Assembly (NCBI GenBank): GCA_002168075.1
Contig: NHCE01000010.1
Span: 270,154 to 334,153, forward strand
DNA from: Rhizobiales bacterium TMED25
GTDB lineage: Bacteria; Pseudomonadota; Alphaproteobacteria; Rhizobiales; TMED25
Direction: 5' to 3'
Length of the DNA stretch: 64,000 bases
The position numbers and the translations under genes were made by a program. This document shows positions 49,886-58,116 of this stretch, in pieces (the first letter of the stretch is position 1; the number at the start of each line of letters is the position of its first letter). The notes beneath the pieces are model-generated. The model worked only from the letters and a program-made list of their open reading frames with translations. It did not search any database and was not told the origin of the DNA.

Positions 49886-50224
49886 ATGAGTGATAAAGCA
49901 ATACTAGATGAAAATACGATATCAGAGCTAACTGAAAAAATTGTGGAGGCTCTAAAAACTGTATACGATCCTGAGATTCCAGTAGATATATATGAGCTTG
50001 GTTTAATATATAAGGTTGATATTGATGAAAATTATCATGTTGAAGTCGAGATGACCCTTACAGCACCAGGTTGCCCTGTGGCTGGAGAGATGCCAAAGTG
50101 GGTTGAGGATGCTGTTCTATCTGTCGGAGGGATAGCTACAGCAAAAGTAAACCTTACTTTTGATCCACCTTGGGATATATCGATGATGTCTGAAGAGGCT
50201 CAAGTAGCACTTAATATGCTCTAA
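49886..50224 (+). CDS. SUF-system Fe-S assembly protein, MIP18/DUF59 family (SufT-like)
   Basis: Small MIP18-like protein thought to help cluster maturation or transfer. VYDPEIPVDIYELGLIY and MTLTAPGCPVAGEMP are the DUF59 signatures, the latter with the conserved Cys. The start is the ATG after an AGGA site 8 nt upstream, giving 112 residues; a longer open frame reaching into sufS is not supported. It lies 10 nt after sufS. Confidence 0.92.
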   Translation: MSDKAILDENTISELTEKIVEALKTVYDPEIPVDIYELGLIYKVDIDENYHVEVEMTLTAPGCPVAGEMPKWVEDAVLSVGGIATAKVNLTFDPPWDISMMSEEAQVALNML

Positions 50225-50239
50225 TAGGGATAAATAGCA

Positions 50240-50617
50240 ATGCAGAAATCAAATATTTTAACACTTACTCCAAAAGCAATAGAAAGAATAAGATATCTGG
50301 TCAACCAATCTTCAAGCCAAGATAATATACTTCGTGTTGGAATAGAGAAGGGGGGGTGTGCAGGTTTAACATACTCTATGGATTATATATCTGAAATAAA
50401 AGAAGGCGATGAGATTGTGGATCAAGATGATATAAAGGTTGTAGTAGATCCAAAGGCAATATTATATCTACTTGGTACCGAAATGGATTATGTTGAAGAT
50501 AAATTTAGTTCTGGTTTTAAATTTAATAATCCAAATGAGGTATCTGCATGTGGTTGCGGAGAATCAGTTGAAATAGTTCCATTGGACACTGTCACTGAAG
50601 TTTCAACAGCGAGTTAA
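50240..50617 (+). CDS. sufA: A-type Fe-S carrier SufA
   Basis: Carries Fe-S clusters from the SUF scaffold to target enzymes. The three cluster-binding cysteines are in GGCAGLTY and the C-terminal ACGCGE. It has 125 residues. It is the last gene of the SUF operon; its stop overlaps the phoB stop by 4 nt with no terminator visible. Confidence 0.94.
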   Translation: MQKSNILTLTPKAIERIRYLVNQSSSQDNILRVGIEKGGCAGLTYSMDYISEIKEGDEIVDQDDIKVVVDPKAILYLLGTEMDYVEDKFSSGFKFNNPNEVSACGCGESVEIVPLDTVTEVSTAS

Positions 50618-51300
50618 TCTTTTCTAATACAATATCCAAATCCATGGACTGTTTCTATTTTACAATTTCCATGATAATTTTCTTTGAATGTTTTTCTCAG
50701 CCGACTTACGTGAACGTCAACCGTCCTATCATCTATGTTTGGGTTGTTGTCCCAAACATAATCAATTATTTGTTCTCTTGAAAAAACATGCTCTGGTCTA
50801 CTCATTAGCATAGAAAGTATTTTATATTCAGTTTTACCAATTTTGATAATTTTATCAGCACTTTTTACATTTTTTTTATTAGTATCTATTAACAAATCAT
50901 CATATTCAATCATAGATGAGTTGATATTTGTGTTTGTTCTTCTTAGCAGTGCTTTTATCCTTGCCATTAATTCAATAGGTGAAAAGGGCTTTATGATATA
51001 GTCGTCGGCACCGGATGATAAGCCATGAGAAGTATCAATGTCTTCACCTCTTGCGCTTAATATTATAATTGGGAGATGTCTCAGCTCTTTAGATGACCGG
51101 ACACGTCTGCATACAGATATTCCGCTACCGTTAGGCATCATCCAGTCTAAAATTATTATATCGGGCCGACGTTCTGAAATTAATTCAAAAGCTATTTCAC
51201 CATCCTCAGCTTTTATTACATCGAAACCATTTTTTTCTAGGTGAAAAGATATTAGTTCTAATTGATTCTTTTCGTCGTCAGCTATTAATGCAAGGGTCAT
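50614..51300 (-). CDS. phoB: Phosphate regulon response regulator PhoB
   Basis: OmpR-family regulator activated by PhoR under phosphate limitation. The receiver domain has the acidic pocket (Asp8/Asp9), phospho-acceptor Asp52 in IILDWMMPNGSG, and KPFSP. The winged-helix domain follows (YKILSMLMSRPEHVFSREQIIDYVW ... DVHVSRLRKTF). It has 228 residues. It is last in pstC-pstA-pstB-phoU-phoB and so would itself be induced by phosphate starvation. Its likely targets are the 11-bp repeats upstream of pstS, pstC and arsC. Confidence 0.94.
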   Translation of the reverse strand: MTLALIADDEKNQLELISFHLEKNGFDVIKAEDGEIAFELISERRPDIIILDWMMPNGSGISVCRRVRSSKELRHLPIIILSARGEDIDTSHGLSSGADDYIIKPFSPIELMARIKALLRRTNTNINSSMIEYDDLLIDTNKKNVKSADKIIKIGKTEYKILSMLMSRPEHVFSREQIIDYVWDNNPNIDDRTVDVHVSRLRKTFKENYHGNCKIETVHGFGYCIRKD

Positions 51301-51307
51301 TGAAGCC

Positions 51308-51997
51308 TCAATATGTAGTCATTGCCTTTGGTCTTTTTGTATCCGGGTATTCCCCTTCGGTTAGAAAATATGTTTGCTTTGCGATACTTGTTGTGTAATC
51401 TCCAACTCTTTCAAGGTTCTTAGATATAAAAACCATATGAGTTAACATTTTAGCGTCGTCTGGATTATCTGACATGTAGCTGACAATCTCCTTAAAAATA
51501 CTAAGATATAGGCGATCTGTATCAATATCTGATTCCCATATAGTCATTGCCTTTTGTATATCATTTTCCATATATGCATCAAGGCTTTGACGAAGGAGTC
51601 CTTGTACGTGTTCCCCGAGTCCAACTATGTTAACGGGAAGCCTATCGAAGCTTTCTTCTGTTACGATGACTTGGCTGCGTCTTGCTATATTTTTTGAATA
51701 ATCTCCGACCCTCTCCAGGATAGCTCCCACTCTATCAGCAACCAACAGGCTTCTCAAATCATATGCTATCGGTGACCATAGCGCAATAAGTTCAAAAACT
51801 GAGGAGCTTACCTCTGCCGTTAACTCGTCTAGTTTCTTGTCGCGCTGTATAATAGAGTCAAATTTTTTTATATTCTTATCTTTCAAGGCAGTTATTGAAT
51901 TATCGAGTTGCGTCTCAGCGAGTGCTCCGAGCTTTACTATTTGCTTATTTACGTCAGCTAAGCCGTCATCAAATGCTGTATTAATATGTTGTGTCAT
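51308..51997 (-). CDS. phoU: Phosphate transport regulator PhoU
   Basis: Cytosolic helical protein that links Pst transporter state to PhoR and prevents phosphate over-accumulation. Two PhoU repeats are visible, each with the metal-binding pattern: RVGDYSKNIARRS and RVGDYTTSIAKQ. It has 229 residues. It lies 9 nt after pstB and 7 nt before phoB. Confidence 0.95.
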   Translation of the reverse strand: MTQHINTAFDDGLADVNKQIVKLGALAETQLDNSITALKDKNIKKFDSIIQRDKKLDELTAEVSSSVFELIALWSPIAYDLRSLLVADRVGAILERVGDYSKNIARRSQVIVTEESFDRLPVNIVGLGEHVQGLLRQSLDAYMENDIQKAMTIWESDIDTDRLYLSIFKEIVSYMSDNPDDAKMLTHMVFISKNLERVGDYTTSIAKQTYFLTEGEYPDTKRPKAMTTY

Positions 51998-52006
51998 ATC
52001 TATCTC

Positions 52007-52777
52007 CTATCCTATTCTACCAGAAATGTATGCTTCCGTCATTTCATGTTTTGGGTTTGTAAAAATATTTGAAGTTACACCAAATTCAATCATTTCGCCC
52101 AAATGAAAATATGCAGTTTTATCTGATATTCTTGCAGCTTGCTGCATTGAGTGTGTAACAATGACGATAGTATAGTTTTCTTTTAATTCGTTGATGAGTT
52201 CTTCAATAACGGCAGTTGCGATTGGATCCAATGCAGAGCATGGCTCATCCATAAGTATTATCTCCGGCTTTATAGCAATTGCTCTAGCAATGCACAATCT
52301 TTGTTGTTGGCCGCCGGATAGACCGGTCGCTATGTCGTCCAATCTATCTTTTACTTCAGAATATAAGCCAGCTCGGTTTAGAGTATCTTTTACAATATCA
52401 TCCAATTCCGTTTTTGTTGATGCAATACCATGAATTTTTGGTCCATAAGCAACATTTTCGTATATAGTCTTTGGAAAAGGATTAGGTTTTTGAAATACCA
52501 TACCAACCTGCTTACGAAGGTTCTCGACTTGAATTTCTGGGCCATAAATATCAATTCCATTTAGATGAAACTCACCTTGAACTTTGCAAATATCTATAAC
52601 ATCATTCATTCTATTCAAACATCTCAGAAATGTTGATTTTCCGCAGCCAGATGGGCCGATAAGAGATGTTACTTGATTTTTATGAAAATCAACAGCTACG
52701 TTGTTTATTGCCATTTTACTTCCATAATGCACGTATACATTATTAGTTTTTAAAGCAAGTGTGTCGTTTTCTACCAT
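52007..52777 (-). CDS. pstB: Phosphate ABC transporter ATPase PstB
   Basis: ATPase of the high-affinity phosphate transporter. Walker A is GPSGCGKST, the signature is [14 protein letters not shown], and Walker B is [13 protein letters not shown]. The ATG at MVENDTLAL is chosen because GGAGGT lies just before it; a longer open frame upstream reads into pstA and is unlikely. The result is 256 residues. The start overlaps the pstA stop by 7 nt. Confidence 0.97.
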   Translation of the reverse strand: MVENDTLALKTNNVYVHYGSKMAINNVAVDFHKNQVTSLIGPSGCGKSTFLRCLNRMNDVIDICKVQGEFHLNGIDIYGPEIQVENLRKQVGMVFQKPNPFPKTIYENVAYGPKIHGIASTKTELDDIVKDTLNRAGLYSEVKDRLDDIATGLSGGQQQRLCIARAIAIKPEIILMDEPCSALDPIATAVIEELINELKENYTIVIVTHSMQQAARISDKTAYFHLGEMIEFGVTSNIFTNPKHEMTEAYISGRIG

Positions 52778-54021
52778 TTTACCTCCAATTTTCTTCTTAT
52801 TATTACGGCAATTGTATTCATTGTTATTAAGAAACCTAGTAAGAGCATAATGCCAGCAGAAGTTTTTTCTAGAAAGCCTCTCTCGGCGCTCTCTGACCAA
52901 AGATAAATTTGGGATGGAAGCCCAGTTGCTGGATCGAGTGCTCCACCAGGAATATCCATTACAAAAGCAACCATGCCAACCATTAGCAATGGAGCGGTTT
53001 CACCAAGGGCTTGTGCCATTCCGATAATGGTACCAGTTAGAGATCCGGGCAAGGATAGGGGTATCACGTGATGAAAAACTGTTTGAGTTTTCGTTGCGCC
53101 AACAGCAAGAGCCGCCTCGCGGATTGATGGGGGCACACTTCTTAATGAGGCCCTTGATGCAATAATAATAGTTGGCAACGTCATAAATCCAAGCACAAGG
53201 CCACCAACAAGTGGCACCTGGTAGGGCATTCCAAACACTCCAATGAGCATACCCAATCCAAGGAGACCATAAACAATTGATGGCACAGCTGCCAAATTGT
53301 TAATATTAACCTCAATGAAGTCCGTCAACTTCCCTGGTCGTACGAATTCTTCCAAGTAAATTGATGCTAAAAGACCAACTGGGAATGCAAATGAAAAGCA
53401 TATCAAAAGAGCATAGAATGATCCCATTAAGGCGCCAAGGATACCAGCTGTTTCGGGATCTCTTGAATCACCATTTGTAAAAAACCATAGATTAAAAGTT
53501 GATGAAATTTTACCATCAGCATCTAGACTATCAAGCACAGATAATTGGTAATCATTGATTTTTCTCTGTGCCTCTGGGACATCTCTTGGGTAATTTCCTT
53601 TGACGATTTGATCTAAGTCTGACGAGGCAGTAATGTCCATTAGAATTGTCTTTCCAATTATATTGGGATCATTAGCTATATAGTCTCTTAACTGAAAGTC
53701 AAATTTACGTGTATACATTTCTCGCACCAAAATAAATTTTTCATCATTAAGATTGGGATGATTATCTTTGACAATTTGATCCGCAAGATTTACATAGGAT
53801 GTTTTTTTTATCGCTTTTATAGAGGACTCGTTAGTGACTTCAATAGTGTTGGGATCGAAATATACACTAGCTTCAATCGTCGTTCGAATGAAAGCTCCAC
53901 TTCCTGTTGTAAATATTTTCAACATAAGGATGACGACAAAAAATAGCGACAAACACATTGCGAACATAGCAATATATTTGAATCTTTTCTCAGCAGCTAG
54001 CCGTTTAGATAAATCAGTCAT
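52771..54021 (-). CDS. pstA: Phosphate ABC transporter permease PstA
   Basis: One of two membrane channel subunits of the phosphate transporter. The long N-terminal region with one helix and a periplasmic segment (about residues 1-190) is the DUF3333-type extension seen in alphaproteobacteria. The permease domain has the coupling motif [25 protein letters not shown]. The ATG at MTDLSKRL overlaps the pstC stop by 8 nt and gives 416 residues; an earlier start at 54063 is less likely. Confidence 0.94.
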   Translation of the reverse strand: MTDLSKRLAAEKRFKYIAMFAMCLSLFFVVILMLKIFTTGSGAFIRTTIEASVYFDPNTIEVTNESSIKAIKKTSYVNLADQIVKDNHPNLNDEKFILVREMYTRKFDFQLRDYIANDPNIIGKTILMDITASSDLDQIVKGNYPRDVPEAQRKINDYQLSVLDSLDADGKISSTFNLWFFTNGDSRDPETAGILGALMGSFYALLICFSFAFPVGLLASIYLEEFVRPGKLTDFIEVNINNLAAVPSIVYGLLGLGMLIGVFGMPYQVPLVGGLVLGFMTLPTIIIASRASLRSVPPSIREAALAVGATKTQTVFHHVIPLSLPGSLTGTIIGMAQALGETAPLLMVGMVAFVMDIPGGALDPATGLPSQIYLWSESAERGFLEKTSAGIMLLLGFLITMNTIAVIIRRKLEVKW

Positions 54022-55450
54022 ACTTCTCTCTGTACTTTTTAACAATAAGTATTGCGGCAACATTGAGTATTAGCGTCATAATAAATAGAGTCAGACCTAA
54101 AGCAAATGCGACTAGTGTTTTTGGATTATCAAATTCGACATCCCCAATGAGGCTTGTTACAATTTGTGTTGTTATTGTTGTGGCTGGCTCTAAGGGATTA
54201 AATGTCAGATTTGCACGAAGGCTTGCTGCCATCACAACGATCATTGTTTCACCAATTGCTCGAGAAATTGCTAATAAAAATGATCCCATGATTCCAGCTA
54301 GTGCCGCAGGCAGAACTACTTTTTTTATGGTTTCTGATTTTGTGGCCCCTAAGGCATAAGCACCATCTCTTAGTGAGTTTGGCACTGCCTTAATAACGTC
54401 GTCACTTAAAGAAGACACAAATGGTATAATCATGACCCCCATCGCGAGACCAGCTGCTAGAGCACTTTCTGCTGAAACAGGCAAACCAACGCTTTCACCA
54501 ACATCTTTAATAAAGGGTGCCAGTGACAATGCAGCAAAAAATCCATAGACCACGGTTGGTATACCAGCTAATATTTCAATGATTGGTTTTGCAATGTTCC
54601 GCACCCTAGTAGATGCGTATTCAGCTAGATATATAGCGGTCAGGAGCCCAAGAGGTATTGCCACAATCATTGCAACAGTAGCAATCAAAATTGTGCCTGT
54701 CAGGAGTGGGACAAATCCGAAGGCATCTTTTAAAGCCTCTTGATCAAATCCTTCTGTAGCATTAATCACAAAAGCTCTATTTGGATTCCATGAAGTATTA
54801 AAGAAAAAATCTATAAAATTTACGTATCTAAAAAAATTTATAGCTTCAAATATAAGTGAGAAAAATATCCCAAATGTTATTAATATAGCTATGTAGGAGC
54901 TACCTTTTATTACGTAGGAGATTACGCGTTCCACAATAGGTTGCGCGTTAAGTTTAGTTGAAATCATTCTCGTTGCAATGAAGCCTAGAAGAACAGGTAG
55001 TATAATGAATAAAGTAATATTGGCCCAACCATATATTTTATCAAAACCCGCTAGATTCTTTGCTGCAATGAGCTCACTCTCACTTGCCATTTTTAAAATT
55101 GATTTATCCCCAACAGACAGATCAATTTCCGGTAAGTTTACAACATGTGATAAGTTCGTAACTTTATTCATTATTAAACCGGTTTTACTCGCGCTCCACA
55201 TTTCAATATCAGGGAACAACAAGGGTGACATTACAAATATTTCCTGGAAATTTGATTTAAAGATTAAGAGGAAGAACCAAATCAAAATGGCTGGTATTAG
55301 TATTATGATTACCGTATAATAACCATAATAATCAGGAAGAGCTGTGAGGGTTTGTTTTTGCTGTATTGTAAGGTTGAGTGCTCTTTTCTTGCCAATAAAA
55401 TAAAAAAAATAAGAAAGCAAAAATACAAGTAGAAGTGATACATAGACCAT
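54014..55450 (-). CDS. pstC: Phosphate ABC transporter permease PstC
   Basis: Second channel subunit. An N-terminal extension with two or more helices (to about residue 170) precedes the core permease, whose coupling motif is RDGAYALGATKSETIKKVVLPAALAG. It has 478 residues, as in the alphaproteobacterial long form. A Pho-box-like repeat lies 61-78 nt upstream, so pstC-pstA-pstB-phoU-phoB may have a promoter separate from pstS. An AAGGAG site lies about 8 nt before the ATG. Confidence 0.94.
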   Translation of the reverse strand: MVYVSLLLVFLLSYFFYFIGKKRALNLTIQQKQTLTALPDYYGYYTVIIILIPAILIWFFLLIFKSNFQEIFVMSPLLFPDIEMWSASKTGLIMNKVTNLSHVVNLPEIDLSVGDKSILKMASESELIAAKNLAGFDKIYGWANITLFIILPVLLGFIATRMISTKLNAQPIVERVISYVIKGSSYIAILITFGIFFSLIFEAINFFRYVNFIDFFFNTSWNPNRAFVINATEGFDQEALKDAFGFVPLLTGTILIATVAMIVAIPLGLLTAIYLAEYASTRVRNIAKPIIEILAGIPTVVYGFFAALSLAPFIKDVGESVGLPVSAESALAAGLAMGVMIIPFVSSLSDDVIKAVPNSLRDGAYALGATKSETIKKVVLPAALAGIMGSFLLAISRAIGETMIVVMAASLRANLTFNPLEPATTITTQIVTSLIGDVEFDNPKTLVAFALGLTLFIMTLILNVAAILIVKKYREKYD

Positions 55451-55510
55451 TCTTTATGCTCCTTACCTTAATTGTTTTAAAAAATATAAATTAACTATTG
55501 TGAAAAAAAT

Positions 55511-55528
55511 ATTACAAAAATATTACAA
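55511..55528 (-). promoter_or_regulatory. Candidate Pho box upstream of pstC
   Basis: On the reverse strand the site reads TTGTAATATTTTTGTAAT: two 7-bp TTGTAAT half-sites separated by 4 bp, an 11-bp period as in the classic Pho box (CTGTCAT-N4-CTGTCAT). The sequence CACAATA begins 8 nt after the second half-site, exactly as upstream of pstS. The position and match to the pstS and arsC copies support PhoB binding. Confidence 0.75.
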
Positions 55529-55581
55529 AGTTAGTTTTTTAAGTAGTAAATTAACTATTTTAAGTTATGTGATATTAGATG

Positions 55582-55610
55582 TAGAAAGAGGGGCTATGCC
55601 CCTCTTTCTA
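55582..55610 (-). terminator. Strong 13-bp hairpin between pstS and pstC
   Basis: A perfect inverted repeat, TAGAAAGAGGGGC - 3-nt loop - GCCCCTCTTTCTA, located 10 nt after the pstS stop codon. No T-run follows on either strand, so it is less a classic intrinsic terminator than a partial terminator or 3' stabiliser. That is the usual way to make far more binding protein (PstS) than transporter subunits from one locus. Confidence 0.8.
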
Positions 55611-55619
55611 TCTAGGTCT

Positions 55620-56702
55620 TTATTTGCAAAGTCCGCTTGAAAATGCATAACCTGCATCTTTTAGAGGATGAGCTTTGCTCGCACAGTCAGCAATATCAAA
55701 ACCCATTGGGTCTAAGTTATCAGTGATATTCCTAACTCTATCAATAAGCTCTGGTACCATAGGCGCTGCACCTATCTTTGTTAGATAACCATTATCTCCA
55801 ATCGCATTATTACTTACCATCATTTGTGCAAATTCCTGAATGCCAGGTATAACACCAATATGGTCAGCTTTTAGGTATATAAAGAGTGGCCTTGCCATTG
55901 GATATTCATATGTAGCAATTGTAGAAGCTGATGGCACTACGCCTTCAACTGTGGACGGCTGAAGTTTATCTCCGTTATCCTTGAGGTAAGAGTAACCAAA
56001 GTAACCAAAACGTTGGGGATCTTCGACAAGTTTTTGAACAATTAATGTGTCGTTTTCACCCATTTCAATGATGCGTCCATCTTCACGGTAGTCTGTACAG
56101 CCATCATCACTACCTGTAACCGCTTCAAGTGTACATCCAGCTTCCATGACTTTACCATCGAATGCATCTCTTGTACCTGAGGTTGGTGGTGCAACTAACA
56201 CCTCGATTTTATAATCTGGAAGACTTGAGTTTATCTGATTCCATGATGTATATGGATTTTCTACAACTTCACCATCTACGACAACTTTTGCAGCCATAGC
56301 TGTGAATATCTCTTCTCTTGTGAGCTCAAATTCTTCAGCTTCATTTGAGTGTGAGAATGTAATACCATCATTTGCCCACATAACCTCGATTACGTTTGTC
56401 ACGCCATTTTCTAAACAAAGCTTAGCCTCTTTTGATTTCATTGGGCGTGATGCTCCAGTAATATCAGGAAAGCCAACTCCTACGCCTGCGCAGAATGATT
56501 TCATTCCACCACCGGTGCCGATTGGGTTATATGTTGGTGTATTAAAGCCTGACTCACCTAATCTTTGGGCGTTTACAGTGCCGTATGGATAAACTGTTGA
56601 TGAACCAACAATGTTTATTTGATCTCGTGCCTGTACTTCCATTGAAGGGGCTAACATAAATGAAGCTAAAGCAGCGAGAACAAGAGTGGATAGTTTTCTC
56701 AT
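55620..56702 (-). CDS. pstS: Periplasmic phosphate-binding protein PstS
   Basis: Captures phosphate in the periplasm for PstCAB. A signal peptide (about residues 1-26, ending VQA) precedes INIVGSSTVYPYG, the phosphate-site motif, and later PPTSGTRDAF. Conserved Cys pairs (SFCAGVG, AKLCLENG, EAGCTLEA, DGCTDY) suggest disulfides. It has 360 residues. It carries its own candidate Pho box and is followed by a strong hairpin. Confidence 0.95.
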   Translation of the reverse strand: MRKLSTLVLAALASFMLAPSMEVQARDQINIVGSSTVYPYGTVNAQRLGESGFNTPTYNPIGTGGGMKSFCAGVGVGFPDITGASRPMKSKEAKLCLENGVTNVIEVMWANDGITFSHSNEAEEFELTREEIFTAMAAKVVVDGEVVENPYTSWNQINSSLPDYKIEVLVAPPTSGTRDAFDGKVMEAGCTLEAVTGSDDGCTDYREDGRIIEMGENDTLIVQKLVEDPQRFGYFGYSYLKDNGDKLQPSTVEGVVPSASTIATYEYPMARPLFIYLKADHIGVIPGIQEFAQMMVSNNAIGDNGYLTKIGAAPMVPELIDRVRNITDNLDPMGFDIADCASKAHPLKDAGYAFSSGLCK

Positions 56703-56792
56703 AGTGTTTCTCCGTTTGGGTTTAATTAAAAAAATACGCTCTGCGCATACTTGTCTTATGATTTATAAATTTTTCATTATTGTGTCATTTAT

Positions 56793-56810
56793 ATTACAAA
56801 AAAATTACAA
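56793..56810 (-). promoter_or_regulatory. Candidate Pho box upstream of pstS
   Basis: The reverse strand reads TTGTAATTTTTTTGTAAT: half-sites TTGTAAT with a TTTT spacer, 11-bp period. CACAATA begins 8 nt downstream of the second half-site, as in the pstC copy, and a TAATGA-like -10 lies 13 nt downstream. It is 91-108 nt before the pstS ATG, only about 40 nt after the aquaporin stop. Confidence 0.8.
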
Positions 56811-56852
56811 AAAATGATTGACCCACTTATCAACAGGTAAAAGGTGGGCAGC

Positions 56853-57512
56853 TTATTTTTTATAAACGGCGTTATGAATAATTAGGGCCAATAGCGCACC
56901 AAAAGACTGTGCAATTATAAAATATATAGTTCCTGAATAATGAATCCCAGAAAAAGTATCCGTGAATGTTCTTGCAATTGTTACTGCGGGATTTGCAAAA
57001 GATGTTGAAGCCGTAAACCAGTAAGCAGCAGTAATATAAAGGCCTACCGAGATAGCGACCGATTTTTGATTTTCTTTAATTGTAAATAAGATGGTCAATA
57101 TCAACCCAAATGCGGCGATAAATTCTGAAAACCACAGCGAAGGTCCAATCCTAATTTGTGATGAGTACTGTAACAAATCGGTATCAAACATAAAGTGGGC
57201 AATTAGCATACCAAATAGTCCACCAAGCACTTGTGCGAATATATATAAAATGAATATATTAAAATCAATTTCCTTCTTGATGAGAAATACTAGTGATACG
57301 ACGGGATTAAAATGGGCGCCAGAGATGGATCCAAACATTGTGATTAATACATAGAGTATTGCGCCCGTTGCAATCGTATTTGCTAAAAGTGCAATTGCAT
57401 CATTTCCTTCAGATAGCATCTCTCCCATTATACCTGAGCCAATCACGGTGGCCAATAAGATTGCTGTGCCTAAAAATTCAATAAAATATTTTTTAAAATT
57501 TTGTACTATCAT
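56853..57512 (-). CDS. Aquaporin / aquaglyceroporin (MIP family, AqpS-like)
   Basis: Six-helix channel with two pore loops: GAHFNPV (NPV at residues 69-71) and SFANPAVTIAR (NPA at 174-176, with the selectivity Arg181). The first box being NPV rather than NPA is a non-canonical pore. In Sinorhizobium the ArsC/AqpS pair reduces arsenate and releases arsenite through the channel. Here the gene starts 6 nt after an arsC-type gene, so the same role is inferred. At 219 residues it is standard for MIP proteins. Confidence 0.88.
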   Translation of the reverse strand: MIVQNFKKYFIEFLGTAILLATVIGSGIMGEMLSEGNDAIALLANTIATGAILYVLITMFGSISGAHFNPVVSLVFLIKKEIDFNIFILYIFAQVLGGLFGMLIAHFMFDTDLLQYSSQIRIGPSLWFSEFIAAFGLILTILFTIKENQKSVAISVGLYITAAYWFTASTSFANPAVTIARTFTDTFSGIHYSGTIYFIIAQSFGALLALIIHNAVYKK

Positions 57513-57518
57513 TTTTAT

Positions 57519-58022
57519 CTACCGTATCGCAATCGCAATATTTTGCAAAACATCTTTAGTTACTTTGTTATTAATATTATCCGACAGACTAATAAATTTT
57601 TTTATTCGTTTTTCAAAAACTAAATATGTATCAAGGAACGCCTGATATTTTACTTCTTCACTACCAGCCACCAGAGATGGGTCAGTCACTCCCCAATGTG
57701 CACTTATTGGTTTTCCTGGCCAAACGGGGCATACTTCACCTGCCGCGTTATCGCATACAGTAATTATAAAATCCATGTGGGGCGCAGATGCATATTGATC
57801 CCAGCTTTTAGAGCTTAAGCAACTGACGTCGTGGCCTTTGCTTTCAAGCATTAAAATGCTCATGGGATTTACAAACCCAACTGGTGATGAACCCGCAGAA
57901 TAGCCACGAAATATATCTTTTCCTATTTTATTCATTATCGATTCAGCAATTATTGATCGACATGAGTTTCCGGTACACAAAAATAAACAGTTCAAAATTC
58001 TCAATTTAAGTAATCCATTCAA
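57519..58022 (-). CDS. arsC: Thioredoxin-coupled arsenate reductase (ArsC, LMW phosphatase fold)
   Basis: Reduces arsenate to arsenite. The phosphate-binding loop is C16-T-G-N-S-C-R22, and the two further redox cysteines are Cys90 and Cys98 in TVCDNAAGEVCPVWPG, the three-cysteine set of thioredoxin-type ArsC. SAHWGVTDPS is also diagnostic. The start is uncertain: this TTG has no ribosome-binding site, while a TTG at 57995 gives MNCLFLCTGNS, closer to the family start. It lies under a Pho-box-like repeat and is followed at once by an aquaporin. Confidence 0.87.
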   Translation of the reverse strand: MNGLLKLRILNCLFLCTGNSCRSIIAESIMNKIGKDIFRGYSAGSSPVGFVNPMSILMLESKGHDVSCLSSKSWDQYASAPHMDFIITVCDNAAGEVCPVWPGKPISAHWGVTDPSLVAGSEEVKYQAFLDTYLVFEKRIKKFISLSDNINNKVTKDVLQNIAIAIR

Positions 58023-58086
58023 ATAATCAAAGTTTGTTCGTAATGATCTAGTTACTAAAAAGTTTTAATAATACTGTTTTGTGAAT

Positions 58087-58104
58087 ATTGCAAAAACATT
58101 ACAA
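58087..58104 (-). promoter_or_regulatory. Candidate Pho box upstream of arsC-aquaporin
   Basis: The reverse strand reads TTGTAATGTTTTTGCAAT: the first half-site matches the pst copies exactly and the second has one change (TTGCAAT). The 11-bp period is the same, and a TATTAT -10-like hexamer lies 13 nt downstream. It is 65-82 nt before the arsC TTG and 12 nt beyond the phoR stop, the right place for a promoter of the arsC-aquaporin pair. Confidence 0.7.
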
Positions 58105-58116
58105 TTGCATATTCAT

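Noticed and set aside
56822-56848. CCCAC...GTGGG inverted repeat after the aquaporin stop as a terminator
   Set aside because: The stem is only 5 bp with a 17-nt loop; the nearby T-run is part of the pstS Pho box. It is too weak to list.
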